Below are positions 35,392 to 43,693 of a DNA stretch of 64,000 nt, in pieces. Both the position numbers and the translations under genes were made by a program. The notes under the pieces are model-generated. The model searched no databases and was not told the DNA's origin. It saw only the letters and a program-made list of their open reading frames with translations. This DNA comes from Anaerolineales bacterium (lineage in GTDB: Bacteria > Chloroflexota > Anaerolineae > Anaerolineales > UBA4823): positions 79,613-143,612 of the forward strand of contig PQAL01000033.1 of NCBI GenBank assembly GCA_003105035.1. Reading direction: 5' to 3'. Position 1 is the first letter of the stretch, and every line of letters starts with the position of its first letter.

Positions 35392-36477
35392 ATGAAAACA
35401 AGGCGGAAACTATTCTTTTGGAAGCTGATCGAACGGGAGGGTGCCGTCCGGTATTTGATGATCTCCCTGTTCAGCTTTGTTGCCACCATCGGTGTCGTGC
35501 GGACTTTCCTGGCGCTCACCGGATACCCACAGATCGGTAGTGGAACGTTGCATATCGCTCACGTGCTATGGGGTGGGCTGATCCTGTATATCGCCGCCAT
35601 CCTACCGCTTATTTACATGAATCCACGTCTACATTACCTGGGGGCGGTGTTAGCAGGGGTTGGGATGGGCTTATTCCTGGATGAGGTGGGCAAGTTCATC
35701 ACCCGCCAGTATGACTACTTTTTTCCGGCCGCAGCGCCCATCATGTACGTCTTCTTCTTGCTGATCATTGTTTTAGCGATCATGATCCGCCGACCGGAGG
35801 CAGTGGACGGTCGTACTGAGCTGGTCAAAACGCTTGAAATTGTGCGCGAGCAGCTTTACCGTCCACTAGATACTGTTGAAAGGGAGCATGTAGAAGCGGA
35901 TTTGAATCGGGTGCTTGAGACAGACAAAGACAGCCTCCACCAAGATCTGGCCAGGAGGCTGTTGGACATCATACGCTCGGATACACGCACTGCTCCGGTT
36001 GAGGAACCGGTATGGTGGAGGCGCTTCATCACTAAGGTAGAAGCCTGGCTAACGGAAGTACGCTTGCTTTGGCTGATTGGCGCAGGGATGGTGCTCCTCG
36101 GATTCATGACATTGAAAAATCCGCTCCAGGTGTGGTTGGGGCTGGCTTTGCCCGATTCAACCATACTAAATTTCTTCAATGCACATTTTGGCAGGCAAAT
36201 TTCGCCTGTGGATGCCCCCTCGCTCTACGGTACCCGTTTGATTTTAGAAGTAGTGGTAGGCTTGCTTTTGTTCGTTTCTGCCATCCTTTTAGCGATGGGG
36301 AAGAAGCGCCCTGCAATTAACCTGGGATATCTTAGCCTGCTGATATCGCTTACCGTGTTGGACATGCTCTTGTTCTACTTCGAACAATTTTCAACAGTGT
36401 TCATTGTCCTGGTTCAGTTCCTGGTCTTGTTTGGTATCATCTTTTACCGCAGGCGCTATCTGCAGATCAACACCTGA
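35392..36477 (+). CDS. Multi-spanning membrane protein, unknown
   Basis: 361 residues in two membrane halves. Four helices lie in residues 20-135 (LMISLFSFVATIGVVRTF, VLWGGLILYIAAILPLIY, LGAVLAGVGMGLFLDEVG, PIMYVFFLLIIVLAIMI). A soluble loop of about 80 residues is rich in charged residues (REQLYRPLDTVEREHVEADL). Four to five more helices follow. No known family is recognised. GGAG precedes the ATG at normal distance. The region after the gene is convergent with the DUF5667 gene. Confidence 0.65.
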   Translation: MKTRRKLFFWKLIEREGAVRYLMISLFSFVATIGVVRTFLALTGYPQIGSGTLHIAHVLWGGLILYIAAILPLIYMNPRLHYLGAVLAGVGMGLFLDEVGKFITRQYDYFFPAAAPIMYVFFLLIIVLAIMIRRPEAVDGRTELVKTLEIVREQLYRPLDTVEREHVEADLNRVLETDKDSLHQDLARRLLDIIRSDTRTAPVEEPVWWRRFITKVEAWLTEVRLLWLIGAGMVLLGFMTLKNPLQVWLGLALPDSTILNFFNAHFGRQISPVDAPSLYGTRLILEVVVGLLLFVSAILLAMGKKRPAINLGYLSLLISLTVLDMLLFYFEQFSTVFIVLVQFLVLFGIIFYRRRYLQINT

Positions 36478-36626
36478 TCCTCAGAGATACTGTTTGCTAA
36501 TACGGGCTCATTAACGGGATTCCCATGTGGAGCGGGATTGGATTCAGCAGCTGGATAGCTCTCAAGATGCGTCTATCCATACTTGCTGACATGCGGTTTT
36601 CGATCAAACTACCCCCGGGGGTAGAT

Positions 36627-37607
36627 TCATGGTTTAGGAGTATGCTGCGGGTCCTGGTCATGGTTGCCACCCCCAGGAGAGGGTTGCCCCTGACCATTCC
36701 CCGGCGTCGCTTGCACTGTGCCTGGATCAACCGGTTCTTGCCGGACTTCGGTGGGGGTATTACCCAGCGGCTGCATATTATCATTCTCCGATTGGGGAGT
36801 GCCCTGAGGATTTCCAGGGGAATTTTCAGGCTCTTCCGTTGTGAAATTATGCTTGATTTGCTGCTGGTTACGAGCACGCTCGCGAACCCGCTCCCTGAAC
36901 CCTTTCGGATCTGCTTCTCCGTAGTTACTTAGCTGGACCTGTTCGTCCAGCCTTTGCTGCAGCTGGATCGCGGCAGGCTCAGCTTGGGCGGGTAGCTGGA
37001 TGATCAAATCCTGCAGGGTAATCCCCTGGTTTTCCGCATTTCGCTTGATATTTTCAAGCGCTTGGATCATCTGTGTGTCATCCAGTTGGGTTGCATACTG
37101 CAGCGCTTCTTCCAGCTGCTGTTGGAAGCGTTCAGAGCTTTGCTGGCTCACCGGAATACCTTGATCCATCAAGGTAGAAATTTCATTCATCCTGCGGTTG
37201 GTGTATTCCAGGGTAAGCCTCAGTTTTGCCTGGGGTGAGCCAGTGAGGGATAAGCGCAGGTCTTCACTCCAGGATTTGAGCGGGTAAAGCGGTTGACCCG
37301 GCAGGCTATCCTGGGCAGCGTACACCGTCAGGCTGCTGCCTACCAACAGGATTAACAACGCCAGCATAGCGGCAGTCAGAACTTTCAGGATAGGACGAGT
37401 CTTCCAGAGGCTCATTCCCTTCATGCTCGCTGGAGAGACAGACTCTGTACTCGTCTCAGCTACGCGGGCCTGGCGGAACCCTTCTGACTGTTTGAGATAT
37501 TTTGCCTTGATCTCATCAGCTGTAGCTGGATTCAACGGCGGGGTGGGGTGTAGTGGGGAGAATATTCGCTTTCCAAATTCGTCGATTTCTTTATCGGTTC
37601 TGCTCAT
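36627..37607 (-). CDS. DUF5667 domain protein, probable anti-sigma-like membrane partner of the ECF sigma
   Basis: 326 residues. A soluble N-terminal part of about 70 residues is followed by one transmembrane segment (LTAAMLALLILLVGSSLTVYA) and a DUF5667 domain that begins AQDSLPGQPLYPLKSWSEDLRLSLT. A long outside region of coiled helices and a Pro/Gly/Asn/Gln tail of about 80 residues complete it. The ATG shares a base with the stop of the sigma gene (TAATG), so translation is coupled. By position it is the probable regulator of that sigma. No zinc anti-sigma motif (HxxxCxxC) is present, which argues for an unusual mechanism. Confidence 0.82.
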   Translation of the reverse strand: MSRTDKEIDEFGKRIFSPLHPTPPLNPATADEIKAKYLKQSEGFRQARVAETSTESVSPASMKGMSLWKTRPILKVLTAAMLALLILLVGSSLTVYAAQDSLPGQPLYPLKSWSEDLRLSLTGSPQAKLRLTLEYTNRRMNEISTLMDQGIPVSQQSSERFQQQLEEALQYATQLDDTQMIQALENIKRNAENQGITLQDLIIQLPAQAEPAAIQLQQRLDEQVQLSNYGEADPKGFRERVRERARNQQQIKHNFTTEEPENSPGNPQGTPQSENDNMQPLGNTPTEVRQEPVDPGTVQATPGNGQGQPSPGGGNHDQDPQHTPKP

Positions 37608-38158
37608 TATATGCTTTCCTCATCGCCACCCAGGATACGCCGTAAGGCTGCCAGCCCGCGGTGTTGTAGGGCTTTTATTGCGCTGATCGGTTTGTTCAAG
37701 CTTCGGGCGATGTTTTCATTCTCCCATTCTTCAAGATATTTCAAGACAATTACCTGGCGTTGCTCCGGAGTAAGCAGGGTCAATGCCTGCCTGAGCTGTT
37801 GCCTTTCCTGGGAAATCGAGGCTTGCAGGTGAGGGTCATCTGTGTCACCGGATGGCAGGTCAGCCTCCAGCGCTACGATTAGCGGTACCTTGCTGCGATA
37901 ATAATCCGTCACCCAATTGTGGGCAATCCGGTACAGGTAAGCCTGCAGGTAAGTGTCGGGCCCATTCTCGTGCTTGAGTGCAACTAAAAAACGACTGAAC
38001 GTCTCAGACATACACTCTTTCGCCAAATCCTCATCACCCAGCAGGCGGTAGGCATAGCGGAAAATTCCTGGGCTGAGGGTGTCGAAAATCTCTTCGAGTG
38101 CTTTGCTTTCGAAGTTTTTCGCTCGTTCCAAGATTGCCTTGTCTGGGCTCTTCTTCAT
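37607..38158 (-). CDS. RNA polymerase sigma factor, ECF subfamily
   Basis: 183 residues with both ECF regions. Region 2 is LEEIFDTLSPGIFRYAYRLLGDEDLAKECMSETFSRFL with AYLYRIAHNWVTDYYRSK. Region 4 is LRQALTLLTPEQRQVIVLKYLEEWENENIARSLNKPISAIKALQHRGLAALRRIL, with the recognition helix near NKPISAIKALQHR. Its stop overlaps the DUF5667 start by one base. The regulon is unknown; the DUF5666 gene just upstream on the same strand is a candidate target. No clear Shine-Dalgarno precedes the start. Confidence 0.92.
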   Translation of the reverse strand: MKKSPDKAILERAKNFESKALEEIFDTLSPGIFRYAYRLLGDEDLAKECMSETFSRFLVALKHENGPDTYLQAYLYRIAHNWVTDYYRSKVPLIVALEADLPSGDTDDPHLQASISQERQQLRQALTLLTPEQRQVIVLKYLEEWENENIARSLNKPISAIKALQHRGLAALRRILGGDEESI

Positions 38159-38244
38159 ATTCTATGACGTAAATAACCGCGGAAAGAAACGGGTACTCCC
38201 AACCTTATCATTGTAATTGCGAATCATCCAGGTCAATAATTATA

Positions 38245-38279
38245 AATCAGCGGTGTGGATGACATCCGCACCGCTGATT
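38245..38279 (-). terminator. Strong hairpin after the Gln/Asn-repeat DUF5666 gene
   Basis: A 16-bp stem with one G-T pair and a 3-nt loop, arms 38245-38260 and 38264-38279. On the minus strand it lies 20 bases after the stop of the 38299-39036 gene and is followed by TTATAATTATTG, moderately T-rich. It probably ends that transcript before the sigma gene. Confidence 0.7.
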
Positions 38280-38298
38280 AGCGTTTGTTAATTTCGGA

Positions 38299-39036
38299 TT
38301 ATCCTTGGTCACCCACCGGCTCGCCAGCCGGCATGCCCACATATACGGTGACCAGTGTGGCTGTAAAGACACCATCCAGCAGGTTACCATGGATCGCCAC
38401 TCGATCACCGACGGCGAGCTGTTCGAATGGAATTGCCACCCTGTTTGAACCATCCTCTGCACTGCCTTCGGTTTCCGGGTTGCCCATGTTAAGGGCACCA
38501 GGCTCACCCATCTCTGACCCTTCATCGTTCCCCTGAGTGATCTTATAGATCTGGGTAGTATCAGTGAATTGTAGGGCTAATGTTTCACCGATATACTGCT
38601 TGACTTGGGCGTTCCCGTGGGTTAAGGTGACGGTGATGGTTTGAGTTGCAGGGTCAATCGCGCTGATCTCCCCCTGCAAGTAGAAAGGGCTGCGCATTCG
38701 CGATTGTGCTTGATTTCCATTGCCCTTTTCACCGTTGTTCCCATTCCCCCTGACGCCATTATTCCCATTTCGATCCTGGGTCTGCTGCTGCTCTTGTTCC
38801 TGGTTTCTATCCTGGTTATGCTGTTGGTCTTGTTCCTGGTTTCTATCCTGGGTCTGCTGCTGCTCTTGTTCTTGTTCTCTCACCTGATTTTTATCCCCCG
38901 AAGAGACAACGGTAGAATTCCCATTGCCAGGATTGGCAGCTACACTGTTCGGATTACCTGGTGTTTTTGCCATGACCGGGACAGCAAGAACTGCGAGCAT
39001 GATCAGGATGGTGCCGATAACGGTCACTTTTTTCAT
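38299..39036 (-). CDS. Exported DUF5666 protein with Gln/Asn-rich 12-residue repeats
   Basis: 245 residues. A signal peptide (about 1-23, ending AVPVMA) is followed by an Asn/Gly linker, then three near-identical 12-residue repeats of the form QEQ(E/D)QQ(Q/H)(T/N)QDRN at residues 55-90 and another Asn/Gly linker (NGNNGVRGNGNNGEKG). The DUF5666 domain follows: YLQGEISAIDPATQTITVTL and AIPFEQLAVGDRVAIHGNLL with FTATLVTVYVG. DUF5666 is an OB-like beta fold of unknown function. AAAGGAG precedes the ATG. A relative without repeats lies at 49907-50344. The gene may be controlled by the adjacent ECF sigma, which is inference. Confidence 0.82.
   Translation of the reverse strand: MKKVTVIGTILIMLAVLAVPVMAKTPGNPNSVAANPGNGNSTVVSSGDKNQVREQEQEQQQTQDRNQEQDQQHNQDRNQEQEQQQTQDRNGNNGVRGNGNNGEKGNGNQAQSRMRSPFYLQGEISAIDPATQTITVTLTHGNAQVKQYIGETLALQFTDTTQIYKITQGNDEGSEMGEPGALNMGNPETEGSAEDGSNRVAIPFEQLAVGDRVAIHGNLLDGVFTATLVTVYVGMPAGEPVGDQG
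38767..38874 (-). repeat. Three 36-bp tandem repeats inside the DUF5666 gene
   Basis: Exactly three copies of a 36-bp unit encode residues 55-90 of the DUF5666 protein. Copies 1 and 3 give the same 12 residues (QEQEQQQTQDRN) and copy 2 differs at three. Such a unit can change copy number by slippage without shifting frame, so the length may vary between strains. Confidence 0.85.
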
Positions 39037-39227
39037 TTCATTGGTCTCCTTTCACATTTCACCTGTGGAGTAGGTCTTACACTCACAATATTTATGACGC
39101 AGAATAACTGGCTGAGATATGGGACTGCGGGAAATCTCATAAAAGGTTAATCATGCATAGAGTTTTTTGATGCATGCATCCTAACTACCACGATTGGTGC
39201 ATGATTATCCTAGTTAATACCCCTTAA

Positions 39228-39250
39228 AATCACCTAAATGGGGGATGACC
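39228..39250 (+). promoter_or_regulatory. Operator-like palindrome, copy 2
   Basis: ATCACCTAAATGGGGGAT followed by GACC. It matches the site at 40540-40562 at 20 of 23 positions. Taken with that copy it predicts a perfect inverted repeat ATCACC(N)5GGTGAT. It directly abuts the -35 region of the promoter at 39267. Confidence 0.5.
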
Positions 39251-39266
39251 TTTCATCAATAATTTC

Positions 39267-39272
39267 TATAAT
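39267..39272 (+). promoter_or_regulatory. -10 box of the lipoprotein hydrolase gene
   Basis: Perfect TATAAT, with GATGAC (39244-39249) at 17 bp in place of a good -35 box. Because the palindrome 39228-39250 overlaps the -35 position, an activator bound there may replace the weak -35 contact. The leader would be about 24 bases. Confidence 0.5.
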
Positions 39273-39302
39273 GTAATGGAAATAATCTGATAGGAGAATC
39301 AT

Positions 39303-40460
39303 ATGGCATTCAAACAACGCTTTATATTAACATCATTGGTAGTATTATTACTCGTAGGCTGCAGCGCGAAAAGGCCTACTCCTACTAGTACCAGCCCATG
39401 GACCGAAGAAACCGTAACCTTCACTAGCGCAGCAAACCAATTACGTGGTATTCTTACATTACCAGGCACACCCGGCCCTTATCCAGCCATTGTCCTCATC
39501 TCAGGCTCAGAAAACGAAGACACAGGTTTACGCCCCGGTGTATATGATTTATTCATGACGCATCAGGCTCACAATATGGTCCAGGCTGGGTTTGCCATCC
39601 TACGCTACGATCCACCTGGTGTTGGCAAGTCTACAGGTGACTCGCACTTCGAGACGTTGGATGACCGTGCCAGAGAATCGATGGCAGTCGTAGATTACCT
39701 CCAAACTCGGCGGGATATCCAGCTTGATCGAATCGGACTTTGGGGTATTAGCCAGGGAGGCTGGGTAATAGAAATGGCTGCTGCAGATAATCCCCAGGAT
39801 ATCGCCTTTATCATCTCGGTTTCAGGCTCTGGTGTGTCGGTGGCAGAGCAGCAGGTGTGGGGCGTTGAGACACAGAGTAGGGCAGCCGGCTTGTCTGAAA
39901 GTGATATCGCTAAGGCAGTGTTATTCGCCCGTTTACTGATTGACTGGCAGCTCACAAAACCGGTTTACCAGACAGCCAATGAAACTGCTGCAGCAATGCT
40001 CGGTGAAGGCCCGTGGCAAGATTTTAAGAAATTGATCTATGAACCAGGAGAAATTACACGATACGAGTCACTTCAGGCGGGGATTGGTATCCTGGAAACA
40101 ATCCAGGATGAGCCCTGGACGAGCGCTTTGTATATAAAACAATTATATCTACCCCAGCTTCGCAGCATCACACCTGACCAGGCAGATGTCCTGCAAGGAT
40201 CCTATGGAGATACTCTGCTCACTGACCCCAAAGATTTCTTACCCAGGGTCACATCACCAGTTCTCGCCTTTTTTGGAGAAGCTGACCAGCTAGTGCCCGC
40301 GCAAAAGAGCGCGGAGTTATACAAGATGTACCTCAACCAGGCTAGGAACAAGAATTTCAAGATCGTCGTATTTCCTGACGCTGATCATGGGCTTAATGGC
40401 GCGACTGATGAATATTGGAAGACACTATTTGAATGGCTTGGTGAGTTGTACAATACTTAA
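39303..40460 (+). CDS. Alpha/beta-hydrolase lipoprotein
   Basis: 385 residues. The signal MAFKQRFILTSLVVLLLVGC ends in a lipobox Cys at 20. The hydrolase core has the oxyanion turn LISGSENEDTG, the nucleophile Ser150 in GLWGISQGGW, an Asp in FFGEADQLVP and a His in FPDADHGLNG. It resembles COG1073-type peptidases/esterases with an inserted helical lid (residues 190-290). The product is anchored outside the cell membrane. AGGAGAATC precedes the ATG. It is controlled by a promoter with the palindromic operator-like site. The gene is AT-richer than average here. Confidence 0.85.
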   Translation: MAFKQRFILTSLVVLLLVGCSAKRPTPTSTSPWTEETVTFTSAANQLRGILTLPGTPGPYPAIVLISGSENEDTGLRPGVYDLFMTHQAHNMVQAGFAILRYDPPGVGKSTGDSHFETLDDRARESMAVVDYLQTRRDIQLDRIGLWGISQGGWVIEMAAADNPQDIAFIISVSGSGVSVAEQQVWGVETQSRAAGLSESDIAKAVLFARLLIDWQLTKPVYQTANETAAAMLGEGPWQDFKKLIYEPGEITRYESLQAGIGILETIQDEPWTSALYIKQLYLPQLRSITPDQADVLQGSYGDTLLTDPKDFLPRVTSPVLAFFGEADQLVPAQKSAELYKMYLNQARNKNFKIVVFPDADHGLNGATDEYWKTLFEWLGELYNT

Positions 40461-40539
40461 TAAACCTTCATTGGAGAAATAGCTTTTGCGAGAAATCATT
40501 GCCTTTATGGTGAGGAATTTATTTATTAATACAGTCTCC

Positions 40540-40562
40540 AATCACTTAAATGGGTGATGACC
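40540..40562 (+). promoter_or_regulatory. Operator-like palindrome, copy 3
   Basis: ATCACTTAAATGGGTGAT is a near-perfect inverted repeat (ATCAC...GTGAT), followed by GACC as at 39228-39250. A possible -10 box TATAGT lies at 40581-40586, so the distance between site and -10 box is within two bases of that in copy 2. It precedes the decayed gene and ABC transporter. Confidence 0.5.
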
Positions 40563-40615
40563 AATCATCCACCCAGCGGATATAGTTGAGAAAACCTCAT
40601 CAATTGGAGAGTATT

Positions 40616-40855
40616 ATGAGCAATGGACATGGATTTGACCAACCCAGCGCATACCAGATCCGTCTTAAATGTATACTTGACCTTTCCTGGTTAATGGTTT
40701 GATGGCTTCACCATAATCACCGAGGTGATGAGACCGTCCTGGTTGGTGTCGTTCTCAATCGATCAGCTTTACAGGGCATCCTGGCCAAGATCAACGACCT
40801 GGGATTAACGATTGTTTCGATAGTAAAAATTAGTAAACTTGAAAGGGAGGAATGA
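40616..40855 (+). pseudogene. Decayed small conserved gene upstream of the ABC transporter
   Basis: The frame begins ATG at 40616 and reads MSNGHGFDQPSAYQIRLKCI then LDLSW, reaches TGA at 40700-40702, and after it reads GDETVLVGVVLNRSALQGIL followed by AKINDLGLTIVSIVKISKL to a stop at 40853. Both ends match a family of about 75-residue proteins found in Chloroflexota next to ABC transporters (YQIRV..LD..W..WF, then a DQAALHGLL helix). The missing centre WFDGFTIITE is present in another frame at about 40694-40723. Two small deletions, of 2 and 1 bases, would explain this. The last codons contain the ribosome site of the ABC gene. Confidence 0.72.
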
Positions 40856-40858
40856 ATT

Positions 40859-41791
40859 ATGGATAAAATGGCGATCCGTGTTCAATCACTGACGCGCGAC
40901 TTTGGTAATGTGCACGCCCTGGATAGCCTTTCGCTGGAAGTCCCTGCCGGGATCGTTTTTGGTTTCCTGGGACCCAATGGTGCTGGTAAAACTACCACCA
41001 TCCGTTTGTTATTGGGGTTACTTGAGCCCACATCGGGTCAGGCTGAGGTGCTGGGCTATGATACCCGGACACAGGGTGGTCAGATCCGCTCCCAGGTGGG
41101 CGCACTGCTCGAAAATAATGGCATTTACGAGCAAATGAGCGCTGAGGATAACCTGGAGTTATATGGCAGGGCGAACTTGATTCCAGCTGCGGACCGGAGG
41201 CAGCGAATCCAGCAGTTGTTGAATGAGATGGGCTTATGGGAACGACGCAAAGACCTTGCTGGAAGCTGGAGCAGAGGTATGAAGCAACGGCTGGCGCTTG
41301 CCCGGGCCATCCTGCATCATCCCCGTCTGGTCTTATTGGATGAGCCGACCGCAGGATTGGATGTGCAGGCGGCAGTGCAAGTGCGTGAGAGTCTGTCCAG
41401 TCTAGCGGAAAGGGAAGGGGTGACCGTCTTCCTGACCACCCACAACATGGCCGAAGCAGAAAAGATCTGCACTCAAATCGCGGTCATCCGCCGGGGGCGG
41501 CTGGTTGCCCTGGGTGCTCCCGATGAGCTGCGAGCAAAAGCGGGCAAACTGCAGGTGATCATCAGCGGAGGAGGATTTTCTGAGCAGGTGCTGGATATGC
41601 TGCGGAAACGGCCTGATGTGGAATCGGTTGAAAAGCAAAACCACCAGCTGGTGATTCAGATGCACACTACCCCAGACATCCCAACCTTGGTTAACCTACT
41701 CGCAGGCGAAGGGGTGCAGGTGACTGAGGTAACCCAAGGAAAAGCCAGCCTGGAGGAAACCTACCTGCTATTGATGGAGGAAGAAAAATGA
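40859..41791 (+). CDS. ABC transporter ATP-binding protein (DrrA/CcmA-like)
   Basis: 310 residues. Walker A is GPNGAGKTT (39-47), the Q-loop lies in GALLENNGIYEQMSAEDNL, the signature is SWSRGMKQR (137-145), Walker B is LVLLDEPTAGLD, and the switch His is in FLTTHNMAEAE. The extra C-terminal domain of about 80 residues (after 225) is usual for the DrrA group, which exports drugs or lipids. GGGAGGAA precedes the ATG and lies inside the decayed gene. The stop overlaps the permease start by 4 bases, so they form one transporter. Confidence 0.92.
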   Translation: MDKMAIRVQSLTRDFGNVHALDSLSLEVPAGIVFGFLGPNGAGKTTTIRLLLGLLEPTSGQAEVLGYDTRTQGGQIRSQVGALLENNGIYEQMSAEDNLELYGRANLIPAADRRQRIQQLLNEMGLWERRKDLAGSWSRGMKQRLALARAILHHPRLVLLDEPTAGLDVQAAVQVRESLSSLAEREGVTVFLTTHNMAEAEKICTQIAVIRRGRLVALGAPDELRAKAGKLQVIISGGGFSEQVLDMLRKRPDVESVEKQNHQLVIQMHTTPDIPTLVNLLAGEGVQVTEVTQGKASLEETYLLLMEEEK

Positions 41792-42516
41792 TCACCGATA
41801 TCATGACAATCATTTGGAAGGAAAGTAAGGGCTTGCTAAAGCAGGGCAAGGGTCGTTCCAAGCCCATCCTGATCCTGCTGACGCCGGTTTTGATGTTTGG
41901 GATCATCCTCCCGATCCAGTTCCGGGAAGAATGGCTGACAATGGCCTGGTCACTGGCTATAGCATTATTCACACCATTGATTCTGATTGCGCCAACCATT
42001 TGTGAATCTTTTGCCGGCGAGCGCGAGCGACACACACTGGAGACTCTGCTTGCCAGCCGCTTGCCAGATCGCAGCATTCTTTTTGGGAAGATGATCATCC
42101 CCATTCTTTACGGTTTTGGAATGACGGTCTTTCTTTTGTTAATGAGCTTGATGGTTGTGAACCTATTGATTGGGGAAGGAAAGTTTCAATTCTACCCAAT
42201 GAATATCCTGATCACTGATCTTGGATTTAGCGCTTTATTCTCAGGCTTGATGGCGACCCTGGGCATCCTGGTTTCACTTCGATCAGCAACCGTGCAAAGT
42301 GCTCAGCAGATGCTGATGATGATCGTCATCATTCCAATTTTTGGGCTCCAGGCGCTTATCTTCTTGTTTCCCATGGAAAAAACCAGGGAATTCCTGGGGA
42401 GATTCGATCTCAACCAGTTCCTGCTGATTTTTCTAGGAGCCATGCTGCTGGCAGATGTTGTCTTGCTCTTGGCTGCCATGGCCAGGTTCAAGCGATCCCG
42501 GCTCATGCTCAATTAG
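41788..42516 (+). CDS. ABC-2 type transporter permease
   Basis: 242 residues with about six membrane helices and an N-terminal amphipathic part (IIWKESKGLLKQGKGRSKPILI). ICESFAGERERHTLETLLASRLPDRSILFGKM is the conserved cytoplasmic loop of ABC-2 (NatB-like) permeases, which couples to the ATPase. It overlaps the ATP-binding gene by ATGA. Substrate unknown; NatAB-like sodium export or drug export are both possible. Confidence 0.87.
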   Translation: MITDIMTIIWKESKGLLKQGKGRSKPILILLTPVLMFGIILPIQFREEWLTMAWSLAIALFTPLILIAPTICESFAGERERHTLETLLASRLPDRSILFGKMIIPILYGFGMTVFLLLMSLMVVNLLIGEGKFQFYPMNILITDLGFSALFSGLMATLGILVSLRSATVQSAQQMLMMIVIIPIFGLQALIFLFPMEKTREFLGRFDLNQFLLIFLGAMLLADVVLLLAAMARFKRSRLMLN

Positions 42517-42656
42517 GACGGGGTAAGTCGCATATATTCCTCACCGGTCAAACTTAAGCAAATCGACGATTCGGCAAATGCTTCAACGAAATTGCCTTAA
42601 GAAAAGTGGGAATATCGATTTTACAAGGAGAAAAACGTCTCTAATAGGAGGCTCCT

Positions 42657-43502
42657 ATGGAAAACAGCGAGAGAAATGTGAAGATTGACATCCCAACGCT
42701 GGTGGCAATATCGATCATTACCTGGGTGTTAGCGGTTTCTTTGCATGAAGTTGTTGGCCACGCGCTGACTGCAGTTTTTTTGGGGCTGGATGTCAAACTG
42801 GCAACGTCTACTGGAGTGGAAATTCTTTCAGACCAGGTGTCGTATGACCTATGGAGTACATCGAATGTAAGGACGCTCCTTGCTGCGGGGACGGTGATTA
42901 ACTTTATCACCGGGGCAGCCGCGTTACTTATTCTGCACTTTCGGAAACCAACCTCCAAAGCGAAGCAATATCTCTTATGGCTGTTCGCAACATTCAGTTT
43001 TGTTATTGTGATCATGTACCTTGTTACCACAACTGCCATTGGCGCAGGTGATTGGATTGTCGTTGTACAAAATTTGAATCCGAGAAACCTATATATAGGC
43101 ATCATCATTGGCATAGGGATTTTGCTTGCCCTTCCATGCTACGCATTGCCATTAAAGGAATGGATGCCTGACATGAAAGGCAACCGCCTGACGCTACTCA
43201 AAATTACCTTTATACCCGTAATAGCACTCACCATAACTCAAATTCTTTCGACTTTGAGAAGCCCTTACCTAAAAGAGTTGGGAGGGCAAAATCCAATGCT
43301 GGCTTCTACCTTTGTCTGTATTCACCTTGTTTTATGGGCGATCCTGGTAAATTTGATCCCTGTTCCCCGTTCATTGAGGGAAATTGAGAGCATTAGTTTA
43401 GGGCGATCCCCGATCTGGCTCGTCACTGGCATCGTGTTTTTCATTTTCTTTGTATTCATTCTTGGTGCTGGCATCGGACCTCTTAGCGGGTTGGGAGATT
43501 GA
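42657..43502 (+). CDS. Membrane protein with HExxxH motif, possibly zinc-binding
   Basis: 281 residues with seven or eight hydrophobic helices. In the first helix SLHEVVGHALTAVFLGLDVK has His30, Glu31 and His35 (HEVVGH), i.e. HExxxH instead of the HExxH of site-2 proteases, followed by a G-L pattern like that in M50 enzymes. No NPDG motif is found later. It could be a divergent metalloprotease, an inactive relative or another membrane metal protein. AGGAGG precedes the ATG. The gene is AT-rich and not in an obvious operon. Confidence 0.6.
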   Translation: MENSERNVKIDIPTLVAISIITWVLAVSLHEVVGHALTAVFLGLDVKLATSTGVEILSDQVSYDLWSTSNVRTLLAAGTVINFITGAAALLILHFRKPTSKAKQYLLWLFATFSFVIVIMYLVTTTAIGAGDWIVVVQNLNPRNLYIGIIIGIGILLALPCYALPLKEWMPDMKGNRLTLLKITFIPVIALTITQILSTLRSPYLKELGGQNPMLASTFVCIHLVLWAILVNLIPVPRSLREIESISLGRSPIWLVTGIVFFIFFVFILGAGIGPLSGLGD

Positions 43503-43578
43503 GGTGGTAATCGAGCTGCCAAACACAAGCATTCTACTTATTCAATCCTTGCATATTGATTTATGATATTGTACAGGC

Positions 43579-43692
43579 ATGAGCGAAGTTCTCATCAGAT
43601 TTGCAGATGATGTGTGGACACAGTTGACTTCATTAGCAAGGGGCTATTTCGAAAAGTTGATGTTGGATGGAGTATTTAGTCGAAGAGGGTAA
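43579..43692 (+). CDS. Possible 37-residue leader peptide upstream of the beta-lactamase-fold gene
   Basis: ATG at 43579 opens a frame of 37 codons (MSEVLIRFADDVWTQLTSLA then a basic end) that stops in TAATATG, one base before the next gene's ATG. This is the same stop/start arrangement as in the split signalling gene. It has a poor Shine-Dalgarno and no known relatives. It may be chance or a remnant. Confidence 0.2.
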   Translation: MSEVLIRFADDVWTQLTSLARGYFEKLMLDGVFSRRG

Positions 43693-43693
43693 T

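Noticed and set aside
38767-38874. CRISPR array
   Set aside because: The three 36-bp units are contiguous, lack spacers and encode a protein repeat in frame.
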